Below are positions 25,204 to 37,168 of a stretch of DNA of 64,000 bases, one piece after another. Each line of letters opens with the position of its first letter. Position 1 is the first letter of the stretch. Below the pieces are notes generated by a model. It was given only the letters and a program-made list of their open reading frames with translations. It made no database searches and was not told where the DNA came from. The DNA comes from Emydura subglobosa (taxonomy: Eukaryota; Chordata; Testudines; Chelidae), in contig ML680088.1 in assembly GCA_007922225.1 (NCBI GenBank), positions 15,569,967-15,633,966 on the forward strand. Direction: 5' to 3'. Both the position numbers and the translations under genes were made by a program.

Positions 25204-26599
25204 CTTTTGTCAAACACCACGTCCCACGGGATACATAGCAGGATTTTGACCAAAATCCTCTATTCCTATGAGCATGTTGACACCATTGATGCTGCTGGAC
25301 AAACAAGGGTGTAAAACCCGAAGGGACGTGTGCAGATGTGAGCTGCCTGAGATCCAAAGACCACTGAAATTGACAGGAGTGTTTGCAGAGACCCGCTGGG
25401 CTTGGATTCCAATCCCAGAAGCAGCAAGGGATGAAATCAGTTTGCCAAATGGAAACTGGTGAATACGGACAGCGCAAGTAACTTTTGTTTCAAGCTTCCA
25501 CAAAGGTATTAAAATCAGAATACATTTTTTTAAAAGCGCCTACGCTGCTTTAAAATTAAAAGAAAAAAATAGCCAATATTCTACCACGTAGCTGGAATTT
25601 TCCTAACTGAATGTCTCGTTCTCGGGTTTCTGTCCATTTTAGAAAAAGCTCCCCTGAACACCTCCCATACTCTGGAACAACGCATACCCAGGGTAGATCT
25701 CTGCTATTAGAAACACACCACCACGGATTTCAATTCAGCTTAAGTACATACCATCTACCTCCCTCGGGAAGGGAAAAGCTGCTTTGCATTCATCATATAC
25801 CTAAAGATTCCAAAGGAGTTCAGAGCATTACACTCAACTATCTAGTTGAACCCCAGATTAAAAACAGATGGTTCTCTGCCTTAATGAGGGAGGGAGAAAG
25901 ATATATGCCACATTTATTGAATGTCTAGCAGGCTTTCTGCTCAATTTTTCCTTGCCGCATTGCCACCAACGGCTGTACGCATATCTAGAATCACCAGCTA
26001 CATGCTTCTGACCGAAAAAAAAAAAAACACTCATTCACGTGCAAATGCACTAGCTCACCCATTTGCACCAACAAAAGCTCCTCCACAAACACGGGGGTGA
26101 AGAAAAGCTGGTCTCACAAGTGTTTGAAAGAAGAGAGCAAAGAAGGATACGAACAGGATTGCCTTGAACTGCACGTCGGATTTAGCTGACAGGACCCTGA
26201 ATGCATTTCCCCACTAGTTGCTCTCCCAGCACACAACGGACTCGTGTCTCGTGCGCGGTCCATTAGCACTCCTGCATCTTTGGGGTTTTTGATGCATCTC
26301 ACACCCAACTGGTTGAAAATGAACCACGTCACTTATAAACTATTTCATGTGGGAGAGGGCAGGAGGGGTGCTGGCATTCACCATCTCAGCCTGTGGGAGG
26401 CCTGTGACCTTAGACCACCTGTCGCCAGGCATGGTTGGGCAAAACGGGATCCACTTCACAAGTCTCAGATTCCCCGACAATCCCTAGAGGCACTAAATGG
26501 TAGAATGGACATTGGCCAACCTCAGCTGACTTTGGGGTGCCCCTCGTGTTAGCACAGCAAAGCACCATGAAGCAATAGCCAAGTAGAGCAGCATCTTAC

Positions 26600-27281
26600 C
26601 TTTGCAGGCCATGTTGTTCTCAGGCTCGTAGCCGGCCTTGCAAGTGCAGCGGCCAATGGGAACCATCCACTCCCCGTCACCATTGCAGTACAGCTTGATG
26701 GGCACGTCCACCTCCTCGGCGTTGGGAATGCAGGTGCCACGTGCAATCACCAGAGAGGTGCTCTCTGCCCCAGTCATGGTCTCTGGGAAGATGGCAAAGT
26801 TCTGCACCACGCTCGGGCACTTCTTGAAGAAGACCCTGACGGAGAGAAGCGACATACAAGCCCCATAGTCCTGGAAGGCGAGGTAAAAACCATTGCGGGT
26901 GAGGGGTCCAAAGCTCCTCACCTCTGTGTTCACCTTCATCAACCTACCCCCAAAGTCCACCTGGGAGAAGCTCTCATCAGCAGCGATGGTGTCCACTTTG
27001 AGGTAGGGCGCCTCCGTCCAGAAGGCCGACTTCTTGGTGGCAATGACGGAGTCGGTCTCGTAGTAGTACAGGTTGAAGGTTTCCTTGCACGAGCCAGGGA
27101 CGTTGGGGAGGCTGCTGCAGTCCCGCACGGTGAAGCGCATCTCAGTGTAGATGCGGTGGGCCCCCCGGCGGTTTATGAACGTGGTGAGGAGCCAGTTGTT
27201 CTGATTGGGTTCAAAGACGTTGCACACCTGGTAAGTGCGGATGGTGTTCAGGTTCTCATCATAGCCGCTGACTTCTTCCCA
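26600..27281 (-). CDS. EPHB1: EPHB1 exon 3: ephrin-binding domain and start of cysteine-rich region
   Basis: This 682-bp internal exon encodes 227 residues plus one extra base (phase 0 in, phase 1 out). Eph receptors are cell-surface tyrosine kinases that bind membrane-tethered ephrins and control axon guidance and cell sorting; this part is extracellular. It starts [19 protein letters not shown], a typical EphB ligand-binding opening. Exon residues C20/C142 and C55/C65 have the spacing of the two conserved disulfides of the Eph ligand-binding domain. C155, C184, C199 and C212 form a sushi-like module, and C214 and C226 begin the EGF-like part. I chose EPHB1 over EPHB2 and EPHB3 from recalled paralogue differences such as [20 protein letters not shown] and the VFFKKCP segment. 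On the minus strand the acceptor is a pyrimidine-rich tract ending CCCAG before TGG, and the donor is G|GTAAGA at 26599-26594. The frame is intact, so the exon looks functional. Confidence 0.97.
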
Positions 27282-27604
27282 CTGGGCAGAATTAACAAAG
27301 GAGAAGAAACAGGCAATGAGAAGGGTGAAGCAAATCAGGCACAGAGATGACACTTCAACCTATTAGCTCACTAATCCCTGCTGCTTGCAGGGAGTTAGCG
27401 ACTCAGAGTCGGTGCATTTGGGTTTTGTCTCTGGAAATGTGAGAGGAAATCACGATTAAGGCTCAGGATTTATGGAATGAACAAATGCAAAACCAAACCA
27501 CAAGTCTAAAAGCAGAGGAAGAGAAGCCACCCCAGCAGCACAAACACACAAACACACGCACACGGTTGGGTGCAGTAACGCTCTTCCCATTCATCATAAA
27601 AAAA

Positions 27605-27823
27605 TGACACTGAATGGCACTTTTCAACAGTTTTCTCAAAGCGCTTTACAAAGGAGGGCGGTGTCATTATCCTCATTTTACAGATGGGGAAACTGAGGCA
27701 CAGAGTGCTGACATGACGTGCCCAAGGTCACCCAGCAGGCTAGTGGCAGAGATGGGAATAGCACCCAAGATACCTGAGTGCCAGGCCAGTGCTCTAACCA
27801 CTGACTCACACTGCCTCCTGGTC
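27605..27823 (+). mobile_element. MIR-type SINE, well preserved
   Basis: CTCAAAGCGCTTTACAAAGG, then CATTTTACAGATGGGGAAAC, TGAGGCACAGAG, CCAAGGTCACCCAGCAGG, and GTGCTCTAACCACTGACTCA...CTGCCTCC. This is the full MIR core plus 3' region in order. It lies 324 bp from EPHB1 exon 3, in intron 2. Confidence 0.85.
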
Positions 27824-30544
27824 ATTTCTGGGCACCATGCATCTTCCCAGCACTGATGCAATGCTGCCTCATCTCATGACTTTGAGACACTGTCACAATG
27901 ACTGGCAACGTTGATGAGCTATTTTAACCACTGATGGGCAGAGCTGTCTCGGTCAAGCTCCCAGAAATCTTGCTCACATTATGGCTTCAAGCCAGAGGTT
28001 CTCGGACAGAGGACAATTTCCTGGCGATCTGCAGAGAGCTGGTTGGTTGCACAGTGCTGCTCTCTTCCTTGTTTCCAGCTGCTAAACTGCACAAAGACAT
28101 AGCCAAAGACAAATACATAAAATGCCTTTTCCATGTGAGTGATTGCTTTAGTTGCCAGAGATGCCACATGAGCATAAATAGGAGGGAAGATGATCCACCC
28201 ACTGATGAGTGCAAGAGAAAGTGAGACATAAGAATATTTCTCTATTAAGATGCAGTCAACACGTGGCTCTGAAAAAGTGTGAGACACCAGACTCTAGGCA
28301 ATGCTATCAGGCTCTCACTTTCATGAGTAACAAAAGCAACAAAACGGAGACTGAAAATGCAGATTTGCAATTGGATTCATGAAAGAGCATCAGTGTAAAA
28401 CGATATGATTTCAATTCAGGAACAGCAGCAAACTGTGAATGGTCTGTGATGACATTAGAGTCCTACCGACAGATTTATAACCATCTAATCCATTCATCTT
28501 AATGAGTCTGTGTTTACAGTCTCTCTTTTAGTAACAGCATTATTCAGGCAGCAGTCTATGTGCTACGGCGGATATGATGCATAATTCCTAGGAGTGCCAG
28601 AGTCATACGTACATGCACAGCAAAGTTCTAGGGTATTCAACGTAAAATGCTTGACAGTCCCTTATATGCACTGATGTTAACATACCGACAGGGAAGCAGG
28701 AGGTTATCAAACAGAACTCTGCCTCTCTGCAGCGTCAGAATGTTATCACAAATAAATATTTTCTTCCAAATTTCCACTAGTAAACTCAAGGGCGTGCATG
28801 GGAATAAAAATTTGGCTGCTTTTGGAGGGGCACTTTCTCCCCACAGCCCTGGCCGCGGAGGAGTTGTCATCTCCTGCCTTGGCCCAGGGCAGGAGGAGGT
28901 CTGCACCCCTGCAGAGTGGGGGGACCCGTGCCCCTGATTGCCCCCCTTTGTGCAAACCCCTGAGTAAGCTGTAGTCCTAGTGTAAGATGCAGAGTACTAA
29001 TGTATTCGTACAAGATCTTGTGAATACACACATCCGCTGGGCACTTTAGACAATTTTACCCCAGTTCTAACTACACTTCAGCTTACGAGAGCTAAGAGGA
29101 TCACAGCTGAGGATGGCACGGCTGCACTGTGCCTAACTGCTGCTAACCAAACAAGCAACAGATGGTGGCAAACAACTCCACCTGATCGCACAGTCTCTCT
29201 CTCATCATCCTGTTCCCGGATAGGCCGTGAATCCTGTACAAAGATAGCACTTCTCTGCATTCGACAAAGTGTCATTTTGATTGAATCCACTGTTGTCTCA
29301 TTATCATTACAGGACACAGTTAAGTTCCATGAGAAGGGAACTTGAAGTCAGTTTGGATCACTGGTTCGGTATCGTTTACCATTCCATTTTGCATTCTGGA
29401 CCAGAATCTAGTTAATTTCAGATGACTGTCTGCCTAGCTTTGACCAGCCGTCTGGCCAGAATGCATCAGCTCTAGGAGTTTCTCCGCCCTATGCAATCGC
29501 CGTGAGAAATGCCCTGTCCCTCCAGTTTGTCATCACCTACACGCTCGTACATCACCGCCTGCTTGGTTTGCATGCTAATCGTAGGCCTGAACCAATAGCC
29601 CTTCATTCTTGATGCCAAGCTCTGGTTCTAACTCTATTTCTATAGACGACTTCCTCCCCCCGATTTCCCAGGTTGCTTGGATCCTGAGCAGTGCTGCAAA
29701 ATTCAGAGGTGGATCGTGAACACACTAAAGTCCATGAATTTTCACTAGCCCCCAGGATATTGTCTGCAAAAGCAGCTGCAAGGGAGAGTTGGCTAAATAC
29801 GCTCAGTGCCAGCAAAGATCCCTCAGACACACCACAGGGGCAGTAGCACACAAGCAAATCCCAAGAGTGGCCTAGAACGGGAGAATGGATACAACTGCAC
29901 TGGGACACACCTTACTGTAACTGGCGCAGATGCCCTTTGAATGCCAGCATTCCCTGCACTAGTGAGCTATCTGTGTGAGGAAGGAAGAGAGGCTGTGGGG
30001 AACAGGGAGCATGAGGCTGCTGGTGACAGTGTATTGGGGCAAGGCAGAGCAAACGGGGTGAGTAAGGCCTGCTTACACTAGCCAAGAGGCAAGATACCCG
30101 ACCGGGATGGACGGCAGGAAAAGGTTCAAATCAATGGATGGGCAGAGGTGGGATCCGGTCCGGAAGGATACGCAGAGGCTGCAGATAGATGCTGCAAGGC
30201 GGGGAAAGGGTGCAGAACAGGTAGGCGTGGGGCAGGTAACTGAAATAAGCTACTGGGCAGGGATTAATTGAGAGAAGGAGAAGAGTTCCCTTCTCACATC
30301 CCTTTGGCTGCTTAGCAAATGCCTTGATCGTGAACAAGTTTCCCTCCCCTTGCACAGGGGCTGCTCACAAATGCAGTGCTGATGCTCTGGAAAGGGGGAT
30401 GACTATTACATAGCTGGATGTTGCCTGAAGAGGGAAAGGCCAGTTGGACATGACCCCGTCTCCCCCAACCCCTCCAAGCTGCAGCAGAGATTATGAGGCA
30501 CATTCTCTCAGCTGCTCCTCCTAGTTTAGGTTGGCTCCGTCCTG

Positions 30545-30660
30545 CCCTGTGCAGAGCCATGGTTTAAATGCCCCAAGATTGCAAGCTCTTCAGAGGAGCA
30601 GGACCCTGTCTCATCACACCTCTGCAAAGGTTTCAGCACATGCTTTGAGCATTGCATCAG
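30545..30660 (+). mobile_element. Possible SINE 3' fragment
   Basis: GATTGCAAGCTCTTCAGAGG, then AGCAGGACCCTGTCTCATC, resembles the 'gattgtaagctctttggggcagggactgtctc' part of old amniote SINEs. The remainder has decayed. Confidence 0.4.
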
Positions 30661-32376
30661 TACTAAAGCAGAGGACGATAAAACCACATTCAGTGATCGT
30701 TCCAGTTTGGATCTGTGTTTATTTTTCCAAACCTCCGAAATCTGGGTTTGTACAAGCTGGATATAGCTCTGCTCCTCAGTGGAAAGGGAAACAGGCAAAG
30801 GTTGAATGAAGGAATGGATCTGGGTGGCACAGGTAGGCGAGCGAGGGAATAGGAGTTGGCAGAGCACCCGGGGGCATGAAAGAAAGGGATGCTCTCTGCA
30901 AATCTGTGTGCAGGAAAGAATGTGCTTCTTTCATGTAGCTGCACTTGCTGGGAAATTTGCTTCTCCAACAGAGCCCCAGGCATCAGGTCCCAGCCATTGC
31001 CAGATCTCACTGACACGAATAGCACACCCTGTTCACACTGCTGCCTGAGCGGTGCAGAAGCGAAGGAGGGAGCAGACAGGTGTGATGCAGGCCACACGAC
31101 AGAGAAACTAGATCTGGAAGAGGCCCAAACAGTTCATGGAGCCCACCCCTGCCCTCTGCTCTGCTAGGCCTGTGAGTGGGCTCCGAGCAGCACCAGCACC
31201 CGCCAAGGGAGCAGCCCTGCAGCCATCATGACAGCTGTGTCTGCTGCTGCCACTAGAACAGCGACAAATTCATTGTTTTGCCACGATCCCTTTAAATAAT
31301 TCACAGGGAGCTGGGGATTAAGACAGTGCTCTTCCCTGTCTCCACTGAGATTTAAAATCCTTCCAGCTGGGAGATTTAAAGAGAGAATAATGGACTGTCC
31401 CACCTCCTGGCTCCACTCCCCGACCATCCCTCTCCCTCTCCCCTTCCCCATTCCAGGAGCCGACTCAGCAACAGCACACAGCAAAGAAAAAACCGGGGAA
31501 AGAGCTTGGCTGGTAACCATAGCAGCAGGAGCCCTGCTATTCAGCTGTCATTATCCCGATGGCTCACACATGTGATTATCTGAAGCTGTCAGCTGAATGC
31601 AGTCTGTCTTTCTTGCCCTGGATGGATTGTGTAGAAACAAGCCAAGGGAGTGGCTAGCGGCTGTTCCTATACATTGGAGGCGCACCTTGGTGCGAACACA
31701 TGCAAACAAGCGTATTCTGTAGGGATCGCTTCCCCTTCGGGAATCTCACCCTTTGAAAATCCCTCCCTCCTTCCTGCTGCAGGCACCGTAATCTACGCTA
31801 CTAGGCACGCAGTGGGAGCATTGCAAATTTGGCCCTTATATTTTAGGGAATACATACCCGCCTCTCATGAGCTGAAACATCCTGGCAGCTCCTGCTGTTA
31901 GAAATAACTTAGCCTTCTGGTGCAAAAGACAGGGATTGTACTTGTACCACATCATCATGCGATGATGCAAATAACTTGTGGCCATACATAAAACATCGAA
32001 AGAACAGCTAGGAGTGCGGGAGATCTAAATTGTACACACTGTATATACCAGTGTAGATATCTACCTACAGAAAAATCCTGCTCCCCTCATATACCTCTGA
32101 AACAAACTGGGCCAGCCTCTCAGCTGGTATAAATCAAAGGAGCCCTATGGACTTCAGTTCTCATCTGCTGGGGAGGGGGCCTAAGGATTGTGTACTTAGA
32201 TGTATTTTTCCTTTAGCAGGTGGTTAAGAGGGCTCTGTTGTGTTTCGATTTTGTGGGTCTAGCAGCGCTAATCCTTTCCCAGCTCCAGGTGCTGCTCAGC
32301 TTTACCTGTCGGATCCAGATATTAATTTCTAACAGCCTCATTAGGCTCCCAGATAGCTATACTCCATAATATGATA

Positions 32377-32484
32377 GGGTGACCTGACTAGACACCCTGA
32401 TTTTATAGGGACAGTCCTGATATTTGGGACTTTGCCTTATATCCCACCCCATCCCAATATTTCACAATTGCTAGCGGGCCACTC
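32377..32484. mobile_element. Short MITE flanked by TA (108 bp)
   Basis: The left end is GGGTGACCTGAC. The right end, read inverted, is GAGTGGCCCGCT. The two are diverged inverted repeats of a GGGTGACCAGA-type terminus. Both ends abut TA (32375-32376 and 32485-32486), the target duplication of Tc1/mariner elements. The interior contains TTTTATAGGGACAGTCCTGA, a motif I recall from this turtle MITE family. A half-copy may start at 59837 (AGGGTGACCTGG). Confidence 0.65.
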
Positions 32485-33114
32485 TATTATATAATCCTAG
32501 CTATGTTGCTCTGCAGAGCAGCCATACAATACCCATCCTGTAGTTTGAAGCCCGTGACAACCTTGTTGTTGCTCCTCATACAACCTGTGTAAGGCTAGTC
32601 TTAAGGGCCTGGCCAGGAATGAAGACATGCAGTTAATCGAGTCCATGGGTGCAGCTCTGATAGCGAGAACCAGTGGAATTACAGGAAAAAGCCAGGGCCA
32701 GGCCAGCCTTAGGCAGAGAAAGCCAGAATGACGCAGGGAGAGCAACTCACTTGGCCAGCACGGAAAAGACACAGAGAATCTATGGAGACGGGAAGGGAGG
32801 AAAGGATGGAAAGAAAGCGAGTTCGGGCTCATGAAGGAGGAGCAGAGAAAAGAGGGTTGGGGAAAGGCTAGTTCACCTCTTAATCTTAGCAATTAGAGAG
32901 GGAAAGACGCACATGAAGCCACCTGGTGCAGGCACTTCAGTTCCCCTATAGCATGTTGGAGAGGAAGTGGCAAGGAGGATAGGACTGAAGAGAACTGGCG
33001 GGAGAGGAGTTGAGAGCCGGCCAAGCAAATCACCCATCCACATACCTCTACTTACCCCTGTGCCACACCAATGAAGCATGAGGTATCAATAGGGTAGCAT
33101 AGGCTGTATCTGGT

Positions 33115-33360
33115 CTCTGTTTTCTCTCTTCTCTACCTGTCTGTGTATGTTATCTATCAATACATATGTCCATCTGTCTAGATATCTGCTCTGTTTACTC
33201 TCTCCTTGTCAATTCTCTCTTCTCTATAGCCCCTGTGTGTAGTGAATCTGTAAATCTACCCATATGTTTGTCCCTATATATCACATTTCCTTGTTCTGCC
33301 TTTTATCTGCAAAAACCTGTTTACCAGCCACTTGGTTATCTGCCTATATATCTCCTGTCA
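33115..33360. repeat. Degenerate TCTN/pyrimidine-rich microsatellite
   Basis: Irregular runs of TCTG, TCTA and TATC units (CTGTCTAGATATCTGCTCTG and similar) over about 245 bp, directly left of a CR1 copy. Too degraded to give a copy number. Confidence 0.6.
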
Positions 33361-33544
33361 GTCTGTTGGAGGGATTTCACTAACAACCTCTGTTTTATGT
33401 CAATAACTTCTTTCCAAAGTTGAGTTGTGCAGGGGAGTTTTGTTAGCTGCCGAAGTGAAGGGGACAGAGAAAGGAGACCAGGCACTGTTACTGATCCTGG
33501 TCTCAAAAAACCAGGAGAAGGGGATATTCCATGGAACCAAAAGG

Positions 33545-33945
33545 GGGCAAATTTAAAAAGGATGCAAGGAAATGCCATTTCACACAATGCACAGTTAGCC
33601 TCTGGTATTCACTGCCACAAAGACAGCACGGTGGCCAAGAGCATAGCAGGTTTCAAAACAAATGGGACTAAAAACAACATCCAGAGCTAAAATGCATATT
33701 AAAAACCAATCCAAGAGTTTTAGAAGGGTCATAAATCCTCATGCTCCAATGTGTACGCCAGCCTCTCACTAACAGTGTTAGGATGAAACTCCCTGGAAGC
33801 AGGTTATTCTCTACCCGCCCCTTGCCAGATTCTTGCCCCTTCCTCTGAAGCAGCCAGTGCTGATCACTGTTGGAGACAGGACACTGGACAATGTGGATCT
33901 GGGATCTGACCCGGTCTGGCTGCTCCTATGTTCCTGCATTATTTG
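33545..33945 (+). mobile_element. CR1 LINE 3' end, plus strand
   Basis: Reading plus: TTTCACACAATGCACAGTTA, then GGTATTCACTGCCACAAAGA, then GTGGCCAAGAGCATAGCAGG, and finally GGAGACAGGACACTGGACAA ... TCTGGCTGCTCCTATGTTC. This is the end of the CR1 ORF2 (HNAQLASGIHCHKDSTVAKS, then IAGFKT) and its 3' untranslated region. It is 5' truncated and contains stops. Confidence 0.75.
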
Positions 33946-34224
33946 CCACCCTGACACTCCCTATATTCTTCACCAGCTTTTTTTCTGTCTTCTCAGAACC
34001 GGCTCAACTGTGCGTGACGTGGCTTTTTTAAAGTTGTCAGCTGATGCCTCCAAGCCTGAATCCTAGAGGTTTAAAGCATACCCCCACACTCCCTAAGGGG
34101 CTTAAAGGTCCAAGTAGCCAAGGGAACCATTTTTAAAAGATAGCCAGACACCCAGGCTGTGTGTGTCGCTGCTGCGGGTTTGAACTAAGTGCATGTCTTC
34201 ATGGAAAGTAGCTGCTTTCCCTGA

Positions 34225-34475
34225 ACATTTTCAATTTTTTCTATTTGCAAACCAAAAACCTGAAAGCCAAATGTGACTGTCTGACCAGAAGAGATATGTT
34301 TTCAGCAGGTCTTAGCCATACAATTTAGATTTCCATCCAAAAAAGTTTGTTTTCGGTTGCCAGACACTGAAAATTTTCGGTTTTGTAGGTTTGGGTTTTT
34401 TGATGAAAAACAAAAAAAATTCAATTTTTGTCAAGATTTTCTGGTGAAAACCAAACCCTTTTCCAACTAGTTCTA
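34225..34475. repeat. AT-rich interspersed repeat of the 'gaaaatttt' type
   Basis: Alternating CCAAAAACC, GAAAATTTTCGG, GGTTTTGTAGG, GATGAAAAACAAAAAAA and TTTTCTGGTG blocks, related to 22800-22985. Self-complementary halves suggest an old inverted-repeat element; not classified. Confidence 0.45.
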
Positions 34476-34934
34476 TGGAGGTGTGAGAAGATGTAGGGTG
34501 ACATCAGGGCCCCACTGAAGTCAGACGCAAAACTTCGATTGCTTCAAGGGGACAATAATTTCACACACAGATTTTTGTGGCCAGGCTGTGAGAAAGAGCT
34601 GCAGCTGCATGCATGAGTTACAAGGTCATAAGTCAATATAGTTTACAATATTCTGGATAACTCTTATCTGAATACATTTTATTACTGTTATGCCGATGTC
34701 CAGCGCCTGGACTAGCCAGGAAATTGCACAAGCCTGCTTTAGAGATTTATTGAGAGCTGTTAAGTGGAACAAAAGACGAAGATTGTGCTGTTACAAGTGG
34801 ATACTTTAAAAATATTGCTTAAAATGTTCAAGTATGTTTGGGGGCAGAAGGAGACACTGCTTAGCACAGACTGGCATCCAAACCATATTCACCATTTTAC
34901 CATTCTGGTCTGGTTTTGAGGTAATATAGGGATG

Positions 34935-35497
34935 TTCTCTCTCTATACAACAGTGAGACCATTATTGGAATCCTGGATCCAATTTTGGTGTGCACACTTC
35001 AAAAGGGAAGATGAAAAATTCAAAGGGCTTCAGAAAGAAGCTACACAAGTGATTGAAGGCTTGGAAAAATACCTTATAGGGAGAGACTAAAGAAGTGTGC
35101 TCTATTTATTTTGTCTCAAAAAAGGTTAAAAAAGTAACTTGAGCACTGTCTACGCGTACCTCATAGTAAAGGGCTCTTTAATCTAGGATGAAAAGGTATA
35201 AGACGATCCAATGCTTAGATGTTGAAGCTAAACAAATTTTGGCTAGAAACAAGGCACAAGTTTTTAAACAGGGAAGTAATTAACTATTGGAACAATTTAC
35301 CTAGAGGATGTGGTTAATTCTCCATCACTAAGAGTCTAAATAGAATAGGATATTCTTTAACAGATCAGCTCTAGCTCAAGCAGAAAGTATGGGCTCAGTG
35401 AAGAAGTTATTGGGTGAGATTTTTGGCCTGTCTTATGCTTGAGGTCAGATTAGATCACCATAATGGTCCCTTCTGGCCTTAGAATCTATCAGTTTAA
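34935..35497 (+). mobile_element. CR1 LINE 3' end, plus strand
   Basis: Begins in the ORF2 C-terminal region (TATACAACAGTGAGACC..., TGGATCCAATTTTGGTGTGC), continues through GGAACAATTTACCTAGAGGA and ends with GGTCCCTTCTGGCCTTAGAA then TCTATCA, the CR1 3' terminus. Indels and stops show a decayed copy. It lies 990 bp to the right of another same-strand CR1 tail (33545-33945) of a different subtype. Confidence 0.85.
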
Positions 35498-36619
35498 GAT
35501 ACCATGAAACTGATTCTCATAAAACAGGCTGCCTCTCGCCTGAGAAAAAGGATTTGTTCTGCCATGCTGCATTTCACAATGCAAGTTTTGCACCGGCCTC
35601 ATGAGGGCTTCCCCAGTACCTGCTTACAAAGGGATATTTGCACCTACTTTTCGTTCTGCTACTTCCATCAGCATTCCGGTGATTCACCACCATTGGCTAT
35701 GTGGGGCTGAATTTTCACAAGAGCTCAGCTCCCAATTAGGCTCTCAGGCTTCCCAAGACTCTCAGAAGAGCCCCCCAAGTGCTTCTCACAAAACAAAACA
35801 AAGTCAAATTCAGGCCCCTTGTTTTGGTGTCTCAGTGGGAGTGGAGCAGTTTTGAAAGTCTGCACCTGAGCATTGGGGTAGAGATATTCTGAAAGTTCAG
35901 CCCCTATGGAATAGGCTTTTGGATACCATGAGCTGGGTGCCTGAGAGAAAAAATTAACTCGGACGCCAGGGAAGGCAAAATAAGGCACGGTAATGATCAA
36001 GATACAAGGTCACAGGGTTGTGAAATGCTAGTGAGGATCACTGTGGCAGGAGGAAGGCTGCAGGAAACTGAATGGCACTGAGGTGTGGTTGCAACACCGG
36101 ACTACTGAAGCAGTCTTAGCACCCAGCACTAAAACACAACTAGATACAGTTGGGACAGAAAACTTCTACTAAGATAAAACATAACCACGTACATTTTTTC
36201 ACTATAGCAATGATCCATCATTATATGTTTATTGCTTCAATGTGGCCATCCATCTCCCGGACTACCTCTGTACCACCTCTGTTGTAGCATCTCTCTGTTA
36301 TACCCATCTACTAAGATCAAGCCAGTTTTCCTAAAGGATCTTTTTTTCCCTTCCCTGTCTGTCCCTGTCTTTGTCTATCACTTTCTCTGTCAGGGGAATG
36401 TGAGTCAGGTTATTTTATGCTTCCATTCCTCAAAGACTGGTATTGTATAAGAAAGATGTTTTAAGTGCCTCAGGGTGTTTTGTTCCTCATTACTTCAGAA
36501 AAGTGACATTAATAGCCAGGGAAGAGCACTGCTGAGTACAATTATGGATGATGTTCCAGGTATGAAAGCTGTTTTGAGCCTGCTAATGTTTCCTAATTAC
36601 AAGCCTTTTGGTAGAGAGT

Positions 36620-36622
<3 letters not shown>

Positions 36623-36651
<29 letters not shown>
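36623..36651. repeat. (AG)n microsatellite
   Basis: About 14 AG units without interruption. A 12-G run (36714-36725) follows 60 bp later. Confidence 0.95.
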
Positions 36652-36654
<3 letters not shown>

Positions 36655-36713
36655 GAGAACAGTGACTTAACTGAGTGGTTTACCTGGAAGGAGGAAATGG
36701 TGGGGAGGCTTGC

Positions 36714-36725
36714 GGGGGGGGGGGG
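36714..36725. repeat. Poly-G tract (G12)
   Basis: A run of 12 G after GCTTGC; capable of G-quadruplex formation and prone to sequencing error. Confidence 0.9.
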
Positions 36726-37078
36726 TTATTCAGAGACTTGTCTGTATGTGGAAAATCTTTTCTTTTCCGAAACCTTGGGACCAGCACAAGGAAGAGATTT
36801 ATCTGAAGGAGTAAGTCTGGGCTGCAGAGATACAATTCTGCGTATCAGGTCAAACACATACAGCCAACTGTACCACCTTAGATGGGCATCTAAGTAAGAA
36901 GCCAGTCAGGATGAATGCCACTGCACCCCGATCACAGGAAACAGGAGAGCATTTGTTTTATGTGGCACCTTTCTGAGTGGTGGTGAAAACAAAGTACCTA
37001 CCAAATAGAGTTCTAAGAGCCCTTATTATGAAGTGCTAACAATGTGCTTGACCCTGCACATGGGTATTACAGAGGCAG

Positions 37079-37168
37079 GGGGCCCAATTCTCTATTACTG
37101 GATTTGTACTGTTGTAACTCCATTGACTCCTGATTTACACTGGTGTAATCAAGACGCGAATCAGGTCC
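37079..37168. mobile_element. Short palindromic MITE-like element
   Basis: GGGCCCAATTCT at the left faces CGAATCAGGTCC at the right as degenerate inverted repeats. The centre has GTTGTAACTCCATTGACTCC and GATTTACACTGGTGTAATC, the typical 'tttacaccggtgtaa' palindromic repeat of reptile and bird DNA. Confidence 0.6.

Larger units (their letters stand above)
1..26599 (-). other. EPHB1: EPHB1 intron 3 (partial)
   Basis: Intron sequence downstream of exon 3 in the direction of transcription. The exon 4 sequence (rest of the cysteine-rich and EGF-like region) is not seen, so the intron exceeds 26 kb; long 5' introns are usual for EPHB1. Repeats are listed separately. I see no gene or clear repeat in 1-2825, 5640-6870, 8600-10250, 12730-15360, 15510-20200 and 23000-26593. 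Those stretches are ordinary unique-looking DNA in which open frames are short, mostly lack an ATG start and resemble no family I recognise. Conserved enhancers could be present but cannot be recognised from a single sequence. Confidence 0.9.

Noticed and set aside
27282..27353. A hydrophobic, signal-peptide-like frame directly upstream of and in frame with EPHB1 exon 3, which would suggest an alternative secreted isoform.
   Set aside because: The frame has no ATG (it opens with GTG, and an in-frame TAG lies just upstream). The hydrophobic residues come from the pyrimidine-rich splice acceptor tract, which encodes Leu, Phe and Ser by composition.
36619..36651. GA microsatellite considered as a polypurine tract of a retrovirus.
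   Set aside because: A perfect dinucleotide repeat with no adjacent LTR start; simple sequence explains it.
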